Notes: generated from the sequence alone by a model not told the origin. Positions 29,872 through 38,890 are shown, counted from the first letter of the stretch. The stretch is 64,000 nucleotides of DNA from Trueperella bialowiezensis (GCF_900637955.1 NZ_LR134476.1:1736001-1800000), one strand, 5' to 3'. Made by a program: numbers and translations.

Positions 29872-30705
29872 TTACTTCGCGTTCTGGCGAGCAGACAGAT
29901 CCTCGCCCACATACTTCTTCGTGATCTCGCCGATCGACCCGTCGGCGATTCGCTTTTCGATAGCTGCGTTCAGTTCGTCGATAAACTCCTGTTCGCCCTT
30001 GCGGACCAGGATGGAGCAGCAGCCAGGCGATTCGATTTCGCCCTCGAGCAGGCGGAGCGAGACGTCCGGGTTTTGCTCTTGATAGAGCCGGAAAGCCACG
30101 ATGTCGTTAATCGTCGTGTCAGCACGCCCGGAAGCGACCAGCTGCAACGACGGCACCAACCCCTCCGAGACCACGAGTTCCATTCCGAAATCATCGGCTG
30201 CGATCTTGCCCCAATTCGACGTGGGTGTTTGCGCGGACTTCACCGACGAATCAAGATCACTCAAACTCTGCAACGGGGAATCGGCTTTCACAGCCGCCTT
30301 ACCGATTGCACGAGTGTAGGGATCGGAAAAGTCAAACTTTTCTTTGCGTTCGTCCGTGACCGCGAGCGAGTCGATGACGACGTCGTACTTATCGGCATCC
30401 ACGCCGGCGATCAACGAATCCCACGGAGCGGGCGTCCAGTCCACCTCAAGGCCAAGATCATCGGCGAGCAGCTCCATGATCTCTACCTCGATACCGGTCA
30501 GCTGATTGTTATCGTCATGGTAGGCATAGGGAAGATAATCGCCTTCCGTGCCGACTCGGATTTTCCCGGTTTCGCGCGCCTGCTCGAGAAGCGTGTTGCC
30601 AGCCTCTGGCGAGGCCGTGCCTTCGTTCGATCCGCCCCCTGAACAGGCAGCGAGCGCAAGGGAGATAGTTAGTGCGCCGAATGCGGCAAGAGATTTCTTT
30701 GACAT
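29872..30705 (-). CDS. Amino-acid ABC importer, solute-binding lipoprotein
   Basis: The 277-aa protein has a lipoprotein signal peptide (SLAAFGALTISLALAACSGGG; lipobox LAAC) and a family 3 solute-binding domain. Recognisable parts are GKIRVGTEGDYLPYAYHDDNNQ, LTGIEVEIMELLADDLGLE, KYDVVIDSLAVTDERKEKFDFSDPY and a C-terminal EITKKYVGED. Two adjacent cysteines (ESPGCCS) in the second lobe are unusual for such proteins. After lipidation it would capture an amino acid outside the membrane and deliver it to the permease. The sulfur-enzyme gene just upstream suggests cystine or methionine as ligand; this is inference. Confidence 0.9.
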   Translation of the reverse strand: MSKKSLAAFGALTISLALAACSGGGSNEGTASPEAGNTLLEQARETGKIRVGTEGDYLPYAYHDDNNQLTGIEVEIMELLADDLGLEVDWTPAPWDSLIAGVDADKYDVVIDSLAVTDERKEKFDFSDPYTRAIGKAAVKADSPLQSLSDLDSSVKSAQTPTSNWGKIAADDFGMELVVSEGLVPSLQLVASGRADTTINDIVAFRLYQEQNPDVSLRLLEGEIESPGCCSILVRKGEQEFIDELNAAIEKRIADGSIGEITKKYVGEDLSARQNAK

Positions 30706-30753
30706 GGGTAACCTTTCATTGTGTGCTTGTTAAAGTGCTTGGTCGGCAGCGCG

Positions 30754-31896
30754 CTATCGGGTACGGGCTGCCGCCTCGAGAGCGGATGACAGGGTGTCGA
30801 TGATGTCGTCGATGTCTTCAATCCCGACGGCGAAACGCAAGAGCGTGTCGGAGATTCCAGCTTTCGCGCGGTCAGCTTCCGTAAACGACTCGTGGGTCAT
30901 CGTGGCAGGCGTGCAAATCAGGGACTCCACGCCGCCAAGGGAGACCGCGTAGTCGATAAAGCCGAGGTTTGACACGAACGCCTCGTGGTCGACGTCGGGG
31001 GCAAGCTCAAAGGAGAGCACTGCGCCGATGCCGCGAGCCTGCTTACGCTGGATCTCGGCTTCCTGCGCCGAGCGCGAGCCGGCGTAGTTCACCCGCGAGA
31101 TCTCCGGCCGGTTGCTCAGGAAATCAATAACCGCCAAGGTGTTGTCCTGCTGGCGCGCAAGACGCAGATCGAGAGTCTTAATCCCGCGAATCAGACTGTA
31201 GGAATCGAAGGGAGCAAGCGGCGAACCGTACGTGTTGCGGTGGAACTGGACGCGCTCGATCAGATCGTCGTCGTTGGTCACAACCGCACCTGCGAGCAGA
31301 TCGCCGTGCCCACCCAAATACTTGGTGGCCGAATAGACGGACACGTCCGCGCCCAGTTCGAGCGGACGCTGCAGACGTGCGGTGAGGAACGTGTTGTCGA
31401 CGGCGAACAGCACTCCTTTAGCTTTTGCCGCGGCGGCGACGCGCGCGATGTCAATGACCTCGAGCCCGGGATTCGTGGGGGTCTCAATGAAGATGAGCGC
31501 GGTGTCATCCGGGATCGCATCCGCGGTCAGCGAGTTGGGATCGTCGAGGAAATCGTAGGAGATCCCGTACTTGGGGAAGTAGGTGGTGGCGTACCGGTAC
31601 GTTCCGCCGTAGAGGTTACGCGAAAGCAGCACCCGCTGGCCGGGGTCGACGAGCGAGAAGATCGACGCCGTCGCCGCCATACCTGTGGCGAATGCCGCCG
31701 CGTGCCGGGCGTCCTCGATAGCCGCGAGCAAGGTCTCAGCCGCTGCGCGCGTGGGATTCGAGCCGCGCTGGTAGGCGTGCGGGCCGAACGTGCCATCCGT
31801 GGGCTGGGCGAACGTGGACGATAGCTGAATAGCAGGAACAATACCGCGGTCGGGAGATTTTCCGGAACCGTGAATAAGACGGGAATTGCGACGCAT
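30754..31896 (-). CDS. Cystathionine gamma-synthase/gamma-lyase family PLP enzyme
   Basis: The 380-aa Cys/Met-metabolism PLP enzyme is of normal length. The N-terminus reads TRAAAETLLAAIEDARHAAAFATGMAA, the aspartate is in VLFAVDNTF and the PLP lysine in VYSATKYLGGHGDLLAG; the C-terminal part has SLGGVESLICTPATMTHES. Synthase (metB) and lyase (mccB) cannot be separated reliably by eye, so no symbol is given. The gene is first in an operon with the polar amino-acid importer, so it may degrade or use the imported sulfur amino acid. AGAAAGG precedes the ATG, and repeated CACCT-N4-AGGTG elements lie upstream, hinting at specific repression. Confidence 0.88.
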   Translation of the reverse strand: MRRNSRLIHGSGKSPDRGIVPAIQLSSTFAQPTDGTFGPHAYQRGSNPTRAAAETLLAAIEDARHAAAFATGMAATASIFSLVDPGQRVLLSRNLYGGTYRYATTYFPKYGISYDFLDDPNSLTADAIPDDTALIFIETPTNPGLEVIDIARVAAAAKAKGVLFAVDNTFLTARLQRPLELGADVSVYSATKYLGGHGDLLAGAVVTNDDDLIERVQFHRNTYGSPLAPFDSYSLIRGIKTLDLRLARQQDNTLAVIDFLSNRPEISRVNYAGSRSAQEAEIQRKQARGIGAVLSFELAPDVDHEAFVSNLGFIDYAVSLGGVESLICTPATMTHESFTEADRAKAGISDTLLRFAVGIEDIDDIIDTLSSALEAAARTR

Positions 31897-31960
31897 GGGT
31901 ATACCTTTCTGAGTATGGAAATGTAGAAATATGTAGAGATCGGTGCCCGTAGATACAGTT

Positions 31961-32010
31961 CACCTACAAAGGTGCAATTCACCTGTGAAGGTGCCCGTCA
32001 CCTGCGGGCT
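31961..32010. promoter_or_regulatory. Repeated CACCT-N4-AGGTG operator-like elements
   Basis: CACCTACAAAGGTG (31961-31974) and CACCTGTGAAGGTG (31980-31993) are 19 bp apart and identical outside the 4-nt centre. A third, degenerate CACCTGCGGG starts at 31999. They lie 65-115 bp before the sulfur-enzyme/importer operon, placed for a promoter operator. A separate palindrome TCCCGTAAACGGGA lies at 32033-32046. Confidence 0.6.
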
Positions 32011-32046
32011 GAAAAGGATTTGGGTGCAGTTATCCCGTAAACGGGA

Positions 32047-32411
32047 AACAAAATTTCGATTCGGCTATGTGCGCGAGCCGGGCTCAAGCGCGAAAAATTA
32101 GCCACACATTCGGAAACAGAACATGGAAGCACACATCATTGCGCCGCGGGTGGCGGTCGCAACGGTCGAGGTCAGCTTCGTGTTCGTCATGGGCAACATT
32201 CCACAACATAGAAATTGAAAAGTCAACTTCAGATCAAGAGAGTTTCGAATACCGTCCAAACTTTAAGACGGATGGGGCTTTCGTCCATGATTCGCGCGGG
32301 GCTAAATCAGCGGAAAAGCGGGTCAGTTGAGTTGAACAAAAGTGCGCGGCGGGAGATGATAATAACTGCGAGATTAAACCGCAAATGCGTGAAACGCAGA
32401 AAGAAGGAGCA
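32047..32411. other. Intergenic region between the divergent importer operon and PEPCK
   Basis: No gene was recognised. It must hold the PEPCK promoter; TTGAAC (32332) with GATAAT (32358) is a weak candidate with a 20-bp spacer. AAGGAG just before ATG 32412 is the ribosome site. Confidence 0.4.
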
Positions 32412-34262
32412 ATGAAGGATATCGACGGTATCCTGGACGAGGCTGGTCTTACGAACCCGCACGTCCGCGAATATGTCAAAGAGTGGGCCGAGATTACCCA
32501 GCCTGAGCGTATTGAGGTAGTCAACGCGGCAGATGATGACCGTCTGCTCGCCGAGTCCGTTGAAGAAGGCGAAATTCTCCCTGTTAAGGGCGGCCTGTAC
32601 TACTCGCGCTCCTACTGGAAGGACACGGCACGCTCCGAAGAGCGCACCGTCGTCGCCACGTCGGATCCGAAGGAAAAGGGCGTTTACAACAACTGGCGTG
32701 ACGCCCAAGAAACCGTGGACGTGCAGATCAAGCGTATGACCGGCGCGTCCAAGGGCAAGACCATGTACGTCCTGCCTTACCTCATGTCGCCCGTTGGCAA
32801 CCCGCTTGAGAAGTACGCAGTGGGCGTGGAGCTCACCGATTCCCGCACGGTTGTTCACCACATGATCCGCATGGCTCGTGTGGGCGTTGAATACGTCAAC
32901 AACCTCAAGGAGCCCGATCACTTCGTGCGCGCCGTCCACGTGACCGGCGATCTGGAGAACCTCGGCCAGGGTACCGACGACGACCAGCGTCTGTTCGCGA
33001 CCGTCGCCGACCGCCGCACGATCCTCCACTTTGGTTCGTCCTACGGTGGTAACGCGCTGCTGGGCAAGATTGCTCACGGCCTGCGTCAGGCCTGCTACGA
33101 CGGCTGGGACTCGAAGGAGTTCCTCGCCGAGCAGTTCATGCTCATCGGTATTACCGATAAGGAAACCGGCCGCCGCTACCACATCTGTGGTGGCTTCCCG
33201 TCGGCGTCGGGCAAGACCAACCTTGCGATGATGCTTCCGCCGGATGCACTTGGTGACCGCTACCAGGTTGACTTCTACGGTGACGACATCGCCTGGCTCT
33301 GGGTCAACCCGGAAGATGGCAAGCTCTACGGCATGAACCCCGAGTTCGGTGCGTTCGGTGTTGCTAAGGACACGAACGAGGTCACGAACCCGACAGCCAT
33401 GGAGTCGATCGCTCCGGGCACCAAGGTTCTGTTCACCAACGTTGCCTACAACGAAAAGACGCAGGAAGTCTGGTGGGAGGGTCTCACGCCTGAACCGCCA
33501 GCCGACGTCGATGGCTGGATCGACTGGAAGGGCAACCGCATCGCGGACCGTCCGGTGGAGAACCAGCGTTCCGGTGCGAAGGAAGACGCCTGGGCACACC
33601 CGAACTCGCGCTTCACGACGACGCTCGCGAACGTTCCGAACGTGGCTGAAGACTTCGAGCGCCCCGAGGGCGTGCCGATCGACGCCATTATCTTCGGTGG
33701 TCGTGCACGCGACCGCGAGCCGCTCATCCGCGCACTCCGTTCGATTCCGGAAGGCGTTTACGACGGCCTCACGCTCGGTGCGGAAGCAACCTTCGCTGCT
33801 GAAGGCAAGGAAGGCGTGCTCCGCTACGATCCGATGTCGATGCGTCCGTTCATGGCCTACCCGGAGGGCGAGTACGCTGCACACTGGCTGCGCATCATCG
33901 GCGCCGCGAAGGAAACGCCGATCTTCGCTCACGTCAACTGGTTCCAGCGCGACGAAGACGGCCGCTACATCTGGCCGGGCTACCGCGACAACCTTCGTGC
34001 ACTGCTGTGGCTCATGGATCTCAAGGAAGGCCGCGCTGAAGGCCAGGAGACCCCGGTGGGTATCCTGCCGCGTCAGGAAGAGCTCAACCTTGAGGGCATG
34101 GACATCGCCCAGGAGGATCTCGATCAGCTGCTCTACATCGATGAGAAGAAGTGGCTGGCTGAGATGGAGCGCCGCGAGGAGCACCTCGAGCAGTTCGATG
34201 GTCTGCCAGAGGAAATCTGGGAGGCTCACCGCGACGTGCTGAAGAAGTTCGAAGAGAACTAA
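32412..34262 (+). CDS. pckG: Phosphoenolpyruvate carboxykinase (GTP)
   Basis: The 616-aa GTP-type PEPCK interconverts oxaloacetate + GTP with PEP + CO2. Family features include FGSSYGGNALLGKI, GGFPSASGKTNLAMM (P-loop), the metal site DDIAWLWVNPEDGKLYGMNPEFGAFG, and FGGRARDREPLI. The highly conserved cysteine of the FPSACGKTN signature is serine here (S266, codon TCG). ATG 32412 follows AAGGAG; an in-frame ATG nine codons upstream lacks a ribosome site. The gene is monocistronic, with a strong terminator downstream. In this organism it may work in the anaplerotic or gluconeogenic direction alongside the malic enzyme and mdh. Confidence 0.95.
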   Translation: MKDIDGILDEAGLTNPHVREYVKEWAEITQPERIEVVNAADDDRLLAESVEEGEILPVKGGLYYSRSYWKDTARSEERTVVATSDPKEKGVYNNWRDAQETVDVQIKRMTGASKGKTMYVLPYLMSPVGNPLEKYAVGVELTDSRTVVHHMIRMARVGVEYVNNLKEPDHFVRAVHVTGDLENLGQGTDDDQRLFATVADRRTILHFGSSYGGNALLGKIAHGLRQACYDGWDSKEFLAEQFMLIGITDKETGRRYHICGGFPSASGKTNLAMMLPPDALGDRYQVDFYGDDIAWLWVNPEDGKLYGMNPEFGAFGVAKDTNEVTNPTAMESIAPGTKVLFTNVAYNEKTQEVWWEGLTPEPPADVDGWIDWKGNRIADRPVENQRSGAKEDAWAHPNSRFTTTLANVPNVAEDFERPEGVPIDAIIFGGRARDREPLIRALRSIPEGVYDGLTLGAEATFAAEGKEGVLRYDPMSMRPFMAYPEGEYAAHWLRIIGAAKETPIFAHVNWFQRDEDGRYIWPGYRDNLRALLWLMDLKEGRAEGQETPVGILPRQEELNLEGMDIAQEDLDQLLYIDEKKWLAEMERREEHLEQFDGLPEEIWEAHRDVLKKFEEN

Positions 34263-34327
34263 TCGCTTCAAAGCCGTACGGCGTCTCGTGACTGACACGG
34301 ATCGTTCGTAACGCGCTTAGCTGAAAA

Positions 34328-34363
34328 GGACCCGGCCACGCTATAACTGGCCGGGTCCTTTTC
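34328..34363 (+). terminator. Terminator after PEPCK
   Basis: GGACCCGGCCA (34328-34338) pairs with TGGCCGGGTCC (34348-34358), followed by TTTTC. Confidence 0.92.
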
Positions 34364-34394
34364 TTCATGTACAGTAGTCTGAGGAGGTTTCGAC

Positions 34395-34970
34395 ATGAAG
34401 AAAATTGTTGTTTTGGTCGGTAGCCTACGTACCGGCTCCTTTGCTCGTAAGATTGCCAACGAAGCAATCCGGCTGATGCCGGAAGATTTCGACGCCAAGA
34501 TCGTCGAGATTGGTCATCTTCCACTTTACAACTTTGACTATGATGACCCGGACAACACTGACGTGTCCACGCCGGAGGAGTACACCGAGTTCCGCGAGAC
34601 GTTGAAGGCCGCCGATGGCGTGCTTTTCGTGACTTCGGAGAACAACCGCACGATCCCGGCGGTGCTCAAGAACGCTGTGGACATCGGTTCCAAGCCGAAC
34701 AGCGACGTGGCATGGGTTGGCCTGCCGGCCGGAATCATCTCGCACTCGGTTGGTCGCATGGGTGGCTACTCGGCGCACAAGAACCTGCGCCTGGCTCTGA
34801 GCTACTTCGAGATGCCGATCACCGGCCAGCCGGAAGTTTTCCTTGGTCAGTCGAACACGCTGCTTGACGATGACGGGCGCTTCAAGAGCGATGACACCCG
34901 TGACTTCGTTGCCAAGTACCTGGGCGTGTTTGAGAAGCTCGTGCGGGACAACCCGCGTAAGCGCGACTAA
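34395..34970 (+). CDS. NADPH-dependent FMN reductase-like flavoprotein
   Basis: The 191-aa flavodoxin-fold protein begins KKIVVLVGSLRTGSFARKIA, the phosphate-binding loop of the NADPH-dependent FMN reductase/azoreductase family. It continues with LPLYNFDYDD, VLFVTSENNRTIPAVLKNAVD (flavin ring contact) and GYSAHKNLRLAL. It should bind FMN and reduce quinones, azo compounds or flavin with NAD(P)H in the cytoplasm; the physiological substrate is not predictable. GAGGAGG is the ribosome site. It is a single gene between two terminators. Confidence 0.87.
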   Translation: MKKIVVLVGSLRTGSFARKIANEAIRLMPEDFDAKIVEIGHLPLYNFDYDDPDNTDVSTPEEYTEFRETLKAADGVLFVTSENNRTIPAVLKNAVDIGSKPNSDVAWVGLPAGIISHSVGRMGGYSAHKNLRLALSYFEMPITGQPEVFLGQSNTLLDDDGRFKSDDTRDFVAKYLGVFEKLVRDNPRKRD

Positions 34971-35078
34971 CACTCTGCGCCCGTGAGTGCGGACCTAGGT
35001 GGGAGCAGGCTTAACTCAGACTGAGCCCAGCTAGGAACGTGGAAAGACAACTTGCTCGCCAATAAGGCTGGCGTATAC

Positions 35079-35113
35079 GGGGGTGTGGCTCTTCGGAGCC
35101 ACACCCCTTTTTT
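35079..35113 (+). terminator. Terminator after the FMN reductase-like gene
   Basis: GGGGTGTGGCTC (35080-35091), loop TTCG, GAGCCACACCCC (35096-35107), then TTTTTT: a textbook Rho-independent terminator. It may also serve the convergent lipoprotein gene. Confidence 0.95.
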
Positions 35114-35132
35114 CATGCGGTACTTCTGTGGT

Positions 35133-35852
35133 TTATGGCGTATCGCTGAACGTCTGGCCATTCACGGCAGTAGCAGTCCACGTCACTTCACATGTAGACA
35201 CGCCGTCAGGTGCCGAGGAGGTCTGTGCAAAATCGTCAGTTTCCAACGAGTACGAAATTGATCTGACGGCCGAGAGGTCACTGTGGAACTGAACGGAACC
35301 AGCCACCACCTGCCATGAGCCATCTTGCCCGCAGGGCGTCGCGATCTGCGAACCAGATGGTATCTCTAGCCCGCCAGCAACAGTTCCGCTTGCTAATCCG
35401 GCGCTATCAGGGCTGGTAAACACGGTGTTGTCGAGGAGTAGTCGCATGTCTGAGCGGAGCAACGGCAACGGATCGTGCGGGTTCGGTTCCCGACCATCGA
35501 CGGCCACGAGTTCGACCTCGTCGCCCTGGCCGTAATTCGCGGCGAGCGAGTAGGCGAGCGCATCCTGATCTCCGAGCAATGAGGAGCGTACCTCAACGTT
35601 GAAGGCCGCGTAGTCTAAGTCGTCGATTGTTGATAGTGCGTCTGCGGCGAGCCCTGTGCCAGCATCGGGGCGCGGCATCGGCGTGTGAGAATCTGATGTT
35701 TCTGGTGTGGCCGGCTCGGGCTCTGACGGCAGGGCATCTGACGAATCGGTGGCGCTTTCTTCGGGTGGTGTTGGCGAATCTGCACATCCTCCAAGTGCAA
35801 AAGCCGCAGCAACAGCCACGCTACATCTGGCTAGTGTGCGCAAAACTCGCAT
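35133..35852 (-). CDS. Predicted lipoprotein of unknown function
   Basis: The 239-aa protein has a lipoprotein signal (CSVAVAAAFALGGCADS; lipobox LGGC), so it is likely anchored outside the cytoplasmic membrane. A Pro/Glu/Ser/Thr-rich linker (about 25-62) follows. The remaining globular part, about 170 residues, contains two further cysteines (TPCGQDG and STCEVTW) that could form a disulfide. No known family was recognised. It is divergent from the wall-anchored phosphatase gene with about 215 bp between them. Confidence 0.75.
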   Translation of the reverse strand: MRVLRTLARCSVAVAAAFALGGCADSPTPPEESATDSSDALPSEPEPATPETSDSHTPMPRPDAGTGLAADALSTIDDLDYAAFNVEVRSSLLGDQDALAYSLAANYGQGDEVELVAVDGREPNPHDPLPLLRSDMRLLLDNTVFTSPDSAGLASGTVAGGLEIPSGSQIATPCGQDGSWQVVAGSVQFHSDLSAVRSISYSLETDDFAQTSSAPDGVSTCEVTWTATAVNGQTFSDTP

Positions 35853-36067
35853 TGTCCTACCTTTACTGGCTTACTCGTTGTGCTCCTATGCTGTGTCGAT
35901 GCTACCAAGAGCTTTTGCCCCGGCGTGGGAGAAGCGGAGTGCTGTGCCAGCTGTTTACGCAACATTCGTCTGCCGGTCTGAAGATAGGGAGTTGGCGTTT
36001 GCTTTCCCTCCGTAGCCTCGAAAGAGACGTGGTATCACACGTCCGTTTCGAGTTTTAGGGGAGAAAA

Positions 36068-38752
36068 GTGTCTCGCTATCGAGTATTTTCTACGGCTGTC
36101 GCCGCACTTGCCGCGGCAGCAGTGTTTACACCTACGTCTGCGATCGCTGCAGATGATGGGCAGGCATCAAATGACCCAGCTGATTCTGGGATCGTCGTCG
36201 TTGTAAGTCTGGACGGTGTGGAGTCCGATCTTGAAAACCCGGTGCCTGCACAGGACAGCCCGGCGCCAGCACAAGACGAAGCAGCGCAGCAGGATGCGAC
36301 GTCGCAACCCGCTGGCGTCGAAGCATCGGCGCAAGCTCATGCGGCAGGGGAGGAGACGACGTCGTCGAACTCTTCGGCAGAGCCAAACGCAGCCGAGCCA
36401 AACGCAGCGGAGCCTAACGCGGCAGAGCCAAACGCCTCAGACGGTGAAGCTTCGGAAGAAGGCGGGCCAGCTCTGTATTCGACCCGGGCCGCTCAGCCTG
36501 AGGTGCTCGCGAAGGTATCGGTGGAATCGCCGGCGCTGTCGTCGACGAATCCGAACCCGGTGGTGGTTGATGGTGTGACTGTCCCGCCGGCCCCGCGGGC
36601 AGGATTCCGCGTGTTGCCGTACTTGCAGCAGCCGTCGTCGGATGGCATGACGATCAACTTCTTCTCCGAAACGGGCACGCAGGCCACCGTGAAAGTGACC
36701 GGCCCCGGGCTGCCAGCCGAAGGTGTGACGTTCGCGGTTGACGGCGTCGCTAATCCAGTGACCAACTATCAGGAAGCAGAGCTGAAGCAGGGTGATCGGG
36801 TCCAGCCGGGTACCGTGACGGGTGGTTCGCAGTTGACTGTTCCGCAAGGCACGTGGATCCGAGCAGCGAACGCCTACAAGTACTCGCAGCGAATCGCGGA
36901 TCTGCTGCCGGATGCTGAGTACCGTTACACGGTGACGGTAGACGGCTACGAGCACACGTCGCATTTCCGGACGTTCCCAACGATCGGCTCCGAGATTGCG
37001 CGGCCGATCCACTTCATCGCGTTCTCCGATACGGAAACCGATCAGGTTGGGCGTGTCACCTACCGTGAATGGGTGAAAGGCCCGCTTGCTGAAGGTTCGG
37101 AACCGCGCCCGGATGCCAACGATTCGGACTGGGTGCGCAAGTTTGGCAACAATAGGCGCGACGGCGAAATGCAGCTTCGCTACATGCTCACCGAAGACCA
37201 AGCGCAAAAGTTCAACAACGAACTGATCAAGCAGGCAAACCCGGACATGCTGATCATCGCGGGTGACATCGTGGAGCGCGGCTCGTGGCAGACCCACTGG
37301 GATGAGTGGTTCCGCTACTTCGCGGGCGACGAGAATGCGATTTTGGATTCGATTCCGGTCAATACGTCGCTGGGTAATCATGAGGTGTACGGGTACTGTA
37401 ATTCGGCCGATGATTGCACGCCTGTGATCCGGGCTCGCGCCCAGTACAACTGGCATTTTGATACGCACGGATCGTCGAATCCGGAGCATCGGGACGCCTA
37501 CCATCGGGTGGATTACGGGCCGATCACGGTGATCTCCTTGGACTCGACGAATGGCACGGACCAGACGACGGGCGATGCGCTGCCAGATGCGATGCGGATT
37601 ACCGGCGACGATTCCACGTTGACGCCCGACCAGTACGGCACGGACACCCAAAACAGATTCACGTTCGAGCAGTACGAGCGAGACTTCCCCAAGACCGTTG
37701 AAGCCGGCTGGTGGGGTGAAGGCGCTGATCCAACAAAGCCGGACCAGCCCAACTTCATGCCGGGCACCCCGCAATACCAGTGGCTTGAAGAGCAGCTCAA
37801 GGATGCGCGAGATGCTGGTCAGGTGATTATTCTGCAGTGGCATCACGTGGCCTACTCGAACGGCGTACACGGCACGACGATGGGTCACGAACACGTGGAT
37901 GCCCAGCCGGGCACGCCAATGCGTCACTTGCAGCCGCTCCTGGAAAAGTACCATGTGGCAGCCGTGATCTCGGGGCACGACGAGACCTTCCAAGCCTCCT
38001 ACGTGGATGAGGACGGCGACGGTATCGGCACGTATCACTGGGATGTGGGCGTGGCGTCGGACGGGCTACGCGGGGAGCGCATGATCAAGGATCCGAACAA
38101 CCCGGACGGGCCGTACATCCCGCTCGCGTTTAACACGCATTCGGTGTGGATGGCTCAGCGCGACGTGCCTGAAATGTGGGTGACGAACGAGAACGGTGTT
38201 AAGCACCTCGTCGACGGCGGTAAGAACTACGGCTACCTTGACCTCGTGCTCAAGCGCTACGAAGGCGAACCGCTACGTTCTGGCGAACTGCCACATTCGG
38301 TACTGCGCATGCTGCCGGTGGCCATGTTCCCGATTCTCAACGATGCTTACGACGTCGTACGGGTTGAGGCTCGCCCGATGGAAAGCGGTCTGCAGCTGGT
38401 GTACTTCGACTCGAGGGGCAACATCCTTGATCCGAACAAGTTGCCAGTGCCGGACGTGATTGAGCTGCCGGGCGGTCAGGCTCCGGGCGCGCAGGTTGCG
38501 CCGGCTGCGGATGGCAAGCCGGCAGGAACGGTCGTGGCAGCGGCCAAGGCTGATCCGAAGAAGGCTGGTTCTGCTCAGGCTGACCCGAAGAAGGCTGATC
38601 CGAAGAAGGCGCGTGCAGCCTCGGCGAAGGACTCGCCGGTCTTGGCGAACACGGGCGGTTCGGCAGCTGGTCTGGCAGAGGCAAGTGCTCTGCTGGCTAT
38701 CGGCGGGCTGCTACTTGTGGTCTCGCGCCGCCGTGGTGGCTCACAGGCGTGA
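36068..38752 (+). CDS. Cell-wall-anchored metallophosphoesterase (purple-acid-phosphatase-like)
   Basis: The 894-aa surface protein starts with a signal peptide (VAALAAAAVFTPTSAIAA). A low-complexity region includes four AEPNA repeats (about 104-123). A fibronectin-like N-terminal domain of the purple-acid-phosphatase type follows (about 175-305). The metallophosphoesterase core has FSDTE (about 316), AGDIVERGS (397), GNHE (436), QWHHVAYS and GHDETF (636). The C-terminus has a PKKADPKKA linker, the sorting motif L859ANTG863, a hydrophobic span and the tail SRRRGG, so a sortase (LAXTG, class E-like) should anchor it. It probably hydrolyses phosphomonoesters or diesters outside the cell. GTG 36068 follows GGGGAGAAAAG. 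Confidence 0.9.
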   Translation: MSRYRVFSTAVAALAAAAVFTPTSAIAADDGQASNDPADSGIVVVVSLDGVESDLENPVPAQDSPAPAQDEAAQQDATSQPAGVEASAQAHAAGEETTSSNSSAEPNAAEPNAAEPNAAEPNASDGEASEEGGPALYSTRAAQPEVLAKVSVESPALSSTNPNPVVVDGVTVPPAPRAGFRVLPYLQQPSSDGMTINFFSETGTQATVKVTGPGLPAEGVTFAVDGVANPVTNYQEAELKQGDRVQPGTVTGGSQLTVPQGTWIRAANAYKYSQRIADLLPDAEYRYTVTVDGYEHTSHFRTFPTIGSEIARPIHFIAFSDTETDQVGRVTYREWVKGPLAEGSEPRPDANDSDWVRKFGNNRRDGEMQLRYMLTEDQAQKFNNELIKQANPDMLIIAGDIVERGSWQTHWDEWFRYFAGDENAILDSIPVNTSLGNHEVYGYCNSADDCTPVIRARAQYNWHFDTHGSSNPEHRDAYHRVDYGPITVISLDSTNGTDQTTGDALPDAMRITGDDSTLTPDQYGTDTQNRFTFEQYERDFPKTVEAGWWGEGADPTKPDQPNFMPGTPQYQWLEEQLKDARDAGQVIILQWHHVAYSNGVHGTTMGHEHVDAQPGTPMRHLQPLLEKYHVAAVISGHDETFQASYVDEDGDGIGTYHWDVGVASDGLRGERMIKDPNNPDGPYIPLAFNTHSVWMAQRDVPEMWVTNENGVKHLVDGGKNYGYLDLVLKRYEGEPLRSGELPHSVLRMLPVAMFPILNDAYDVVRVEARPMESGLQLVYFDSRGNILDPNKLPVPDVIELPGGQAPGAQVAPAADGKPAGTVVAAAKADPKKAGSAQADPKKADPKKARAASAKDSPVLANTGGSAAGLAEASALLAIGGLLLVVSRRRGGSQA
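36377..36436 (+). repeat. Four copies of a 15-bp coding repeat (AEPNA)
   Basis: GCAGAGCCAAACGCA-type units repeat four times with synonymous changes, each encoding Ala-Glu-Pro-Asn-Ala. Copy number could vary by slippage without frameshift. The region is a spacer between the signal peptide and the folded domains. Confidence 0.9.
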
Positions 38753-38810
38753 GCGATCTGAATCAAACAGTGCGCTAGCGAGCTGGTCGAGTACGCTGGC
38801 GAACTGTAAC

Positions 38811-38840
38811 GGTGGGGCCGGGAGTATTCCCGGCCCCACC
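38811..38840 (+). terminator. Hairpin after the wall-anchored phosphatase
   Basis: GGTGGGGCCGGGA (38811-38823) pairs perfectly with TCCCGGCCCCACC (38828-38840) around GTAT; no T-run follows. Confidence 0.75.
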
Positions 38841-38890
38841 GGCGTCTACGGGTAGGATTGCGCTCGATAGTCAACAGGAGGGGAGGTGCG

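Noticed and set aside
32307-34298. 663-codon open frame antisense to PEPCK
   Set aside because: It mirrors the codon bias of pckG, shows no protein family features and lacks a ribosome site.
36437-38038. 533-codon open frame antisense to the wall phosphatase
   Set aside because: Shadow of the real gene; His/Arg-rich composition typical of antisense translation.
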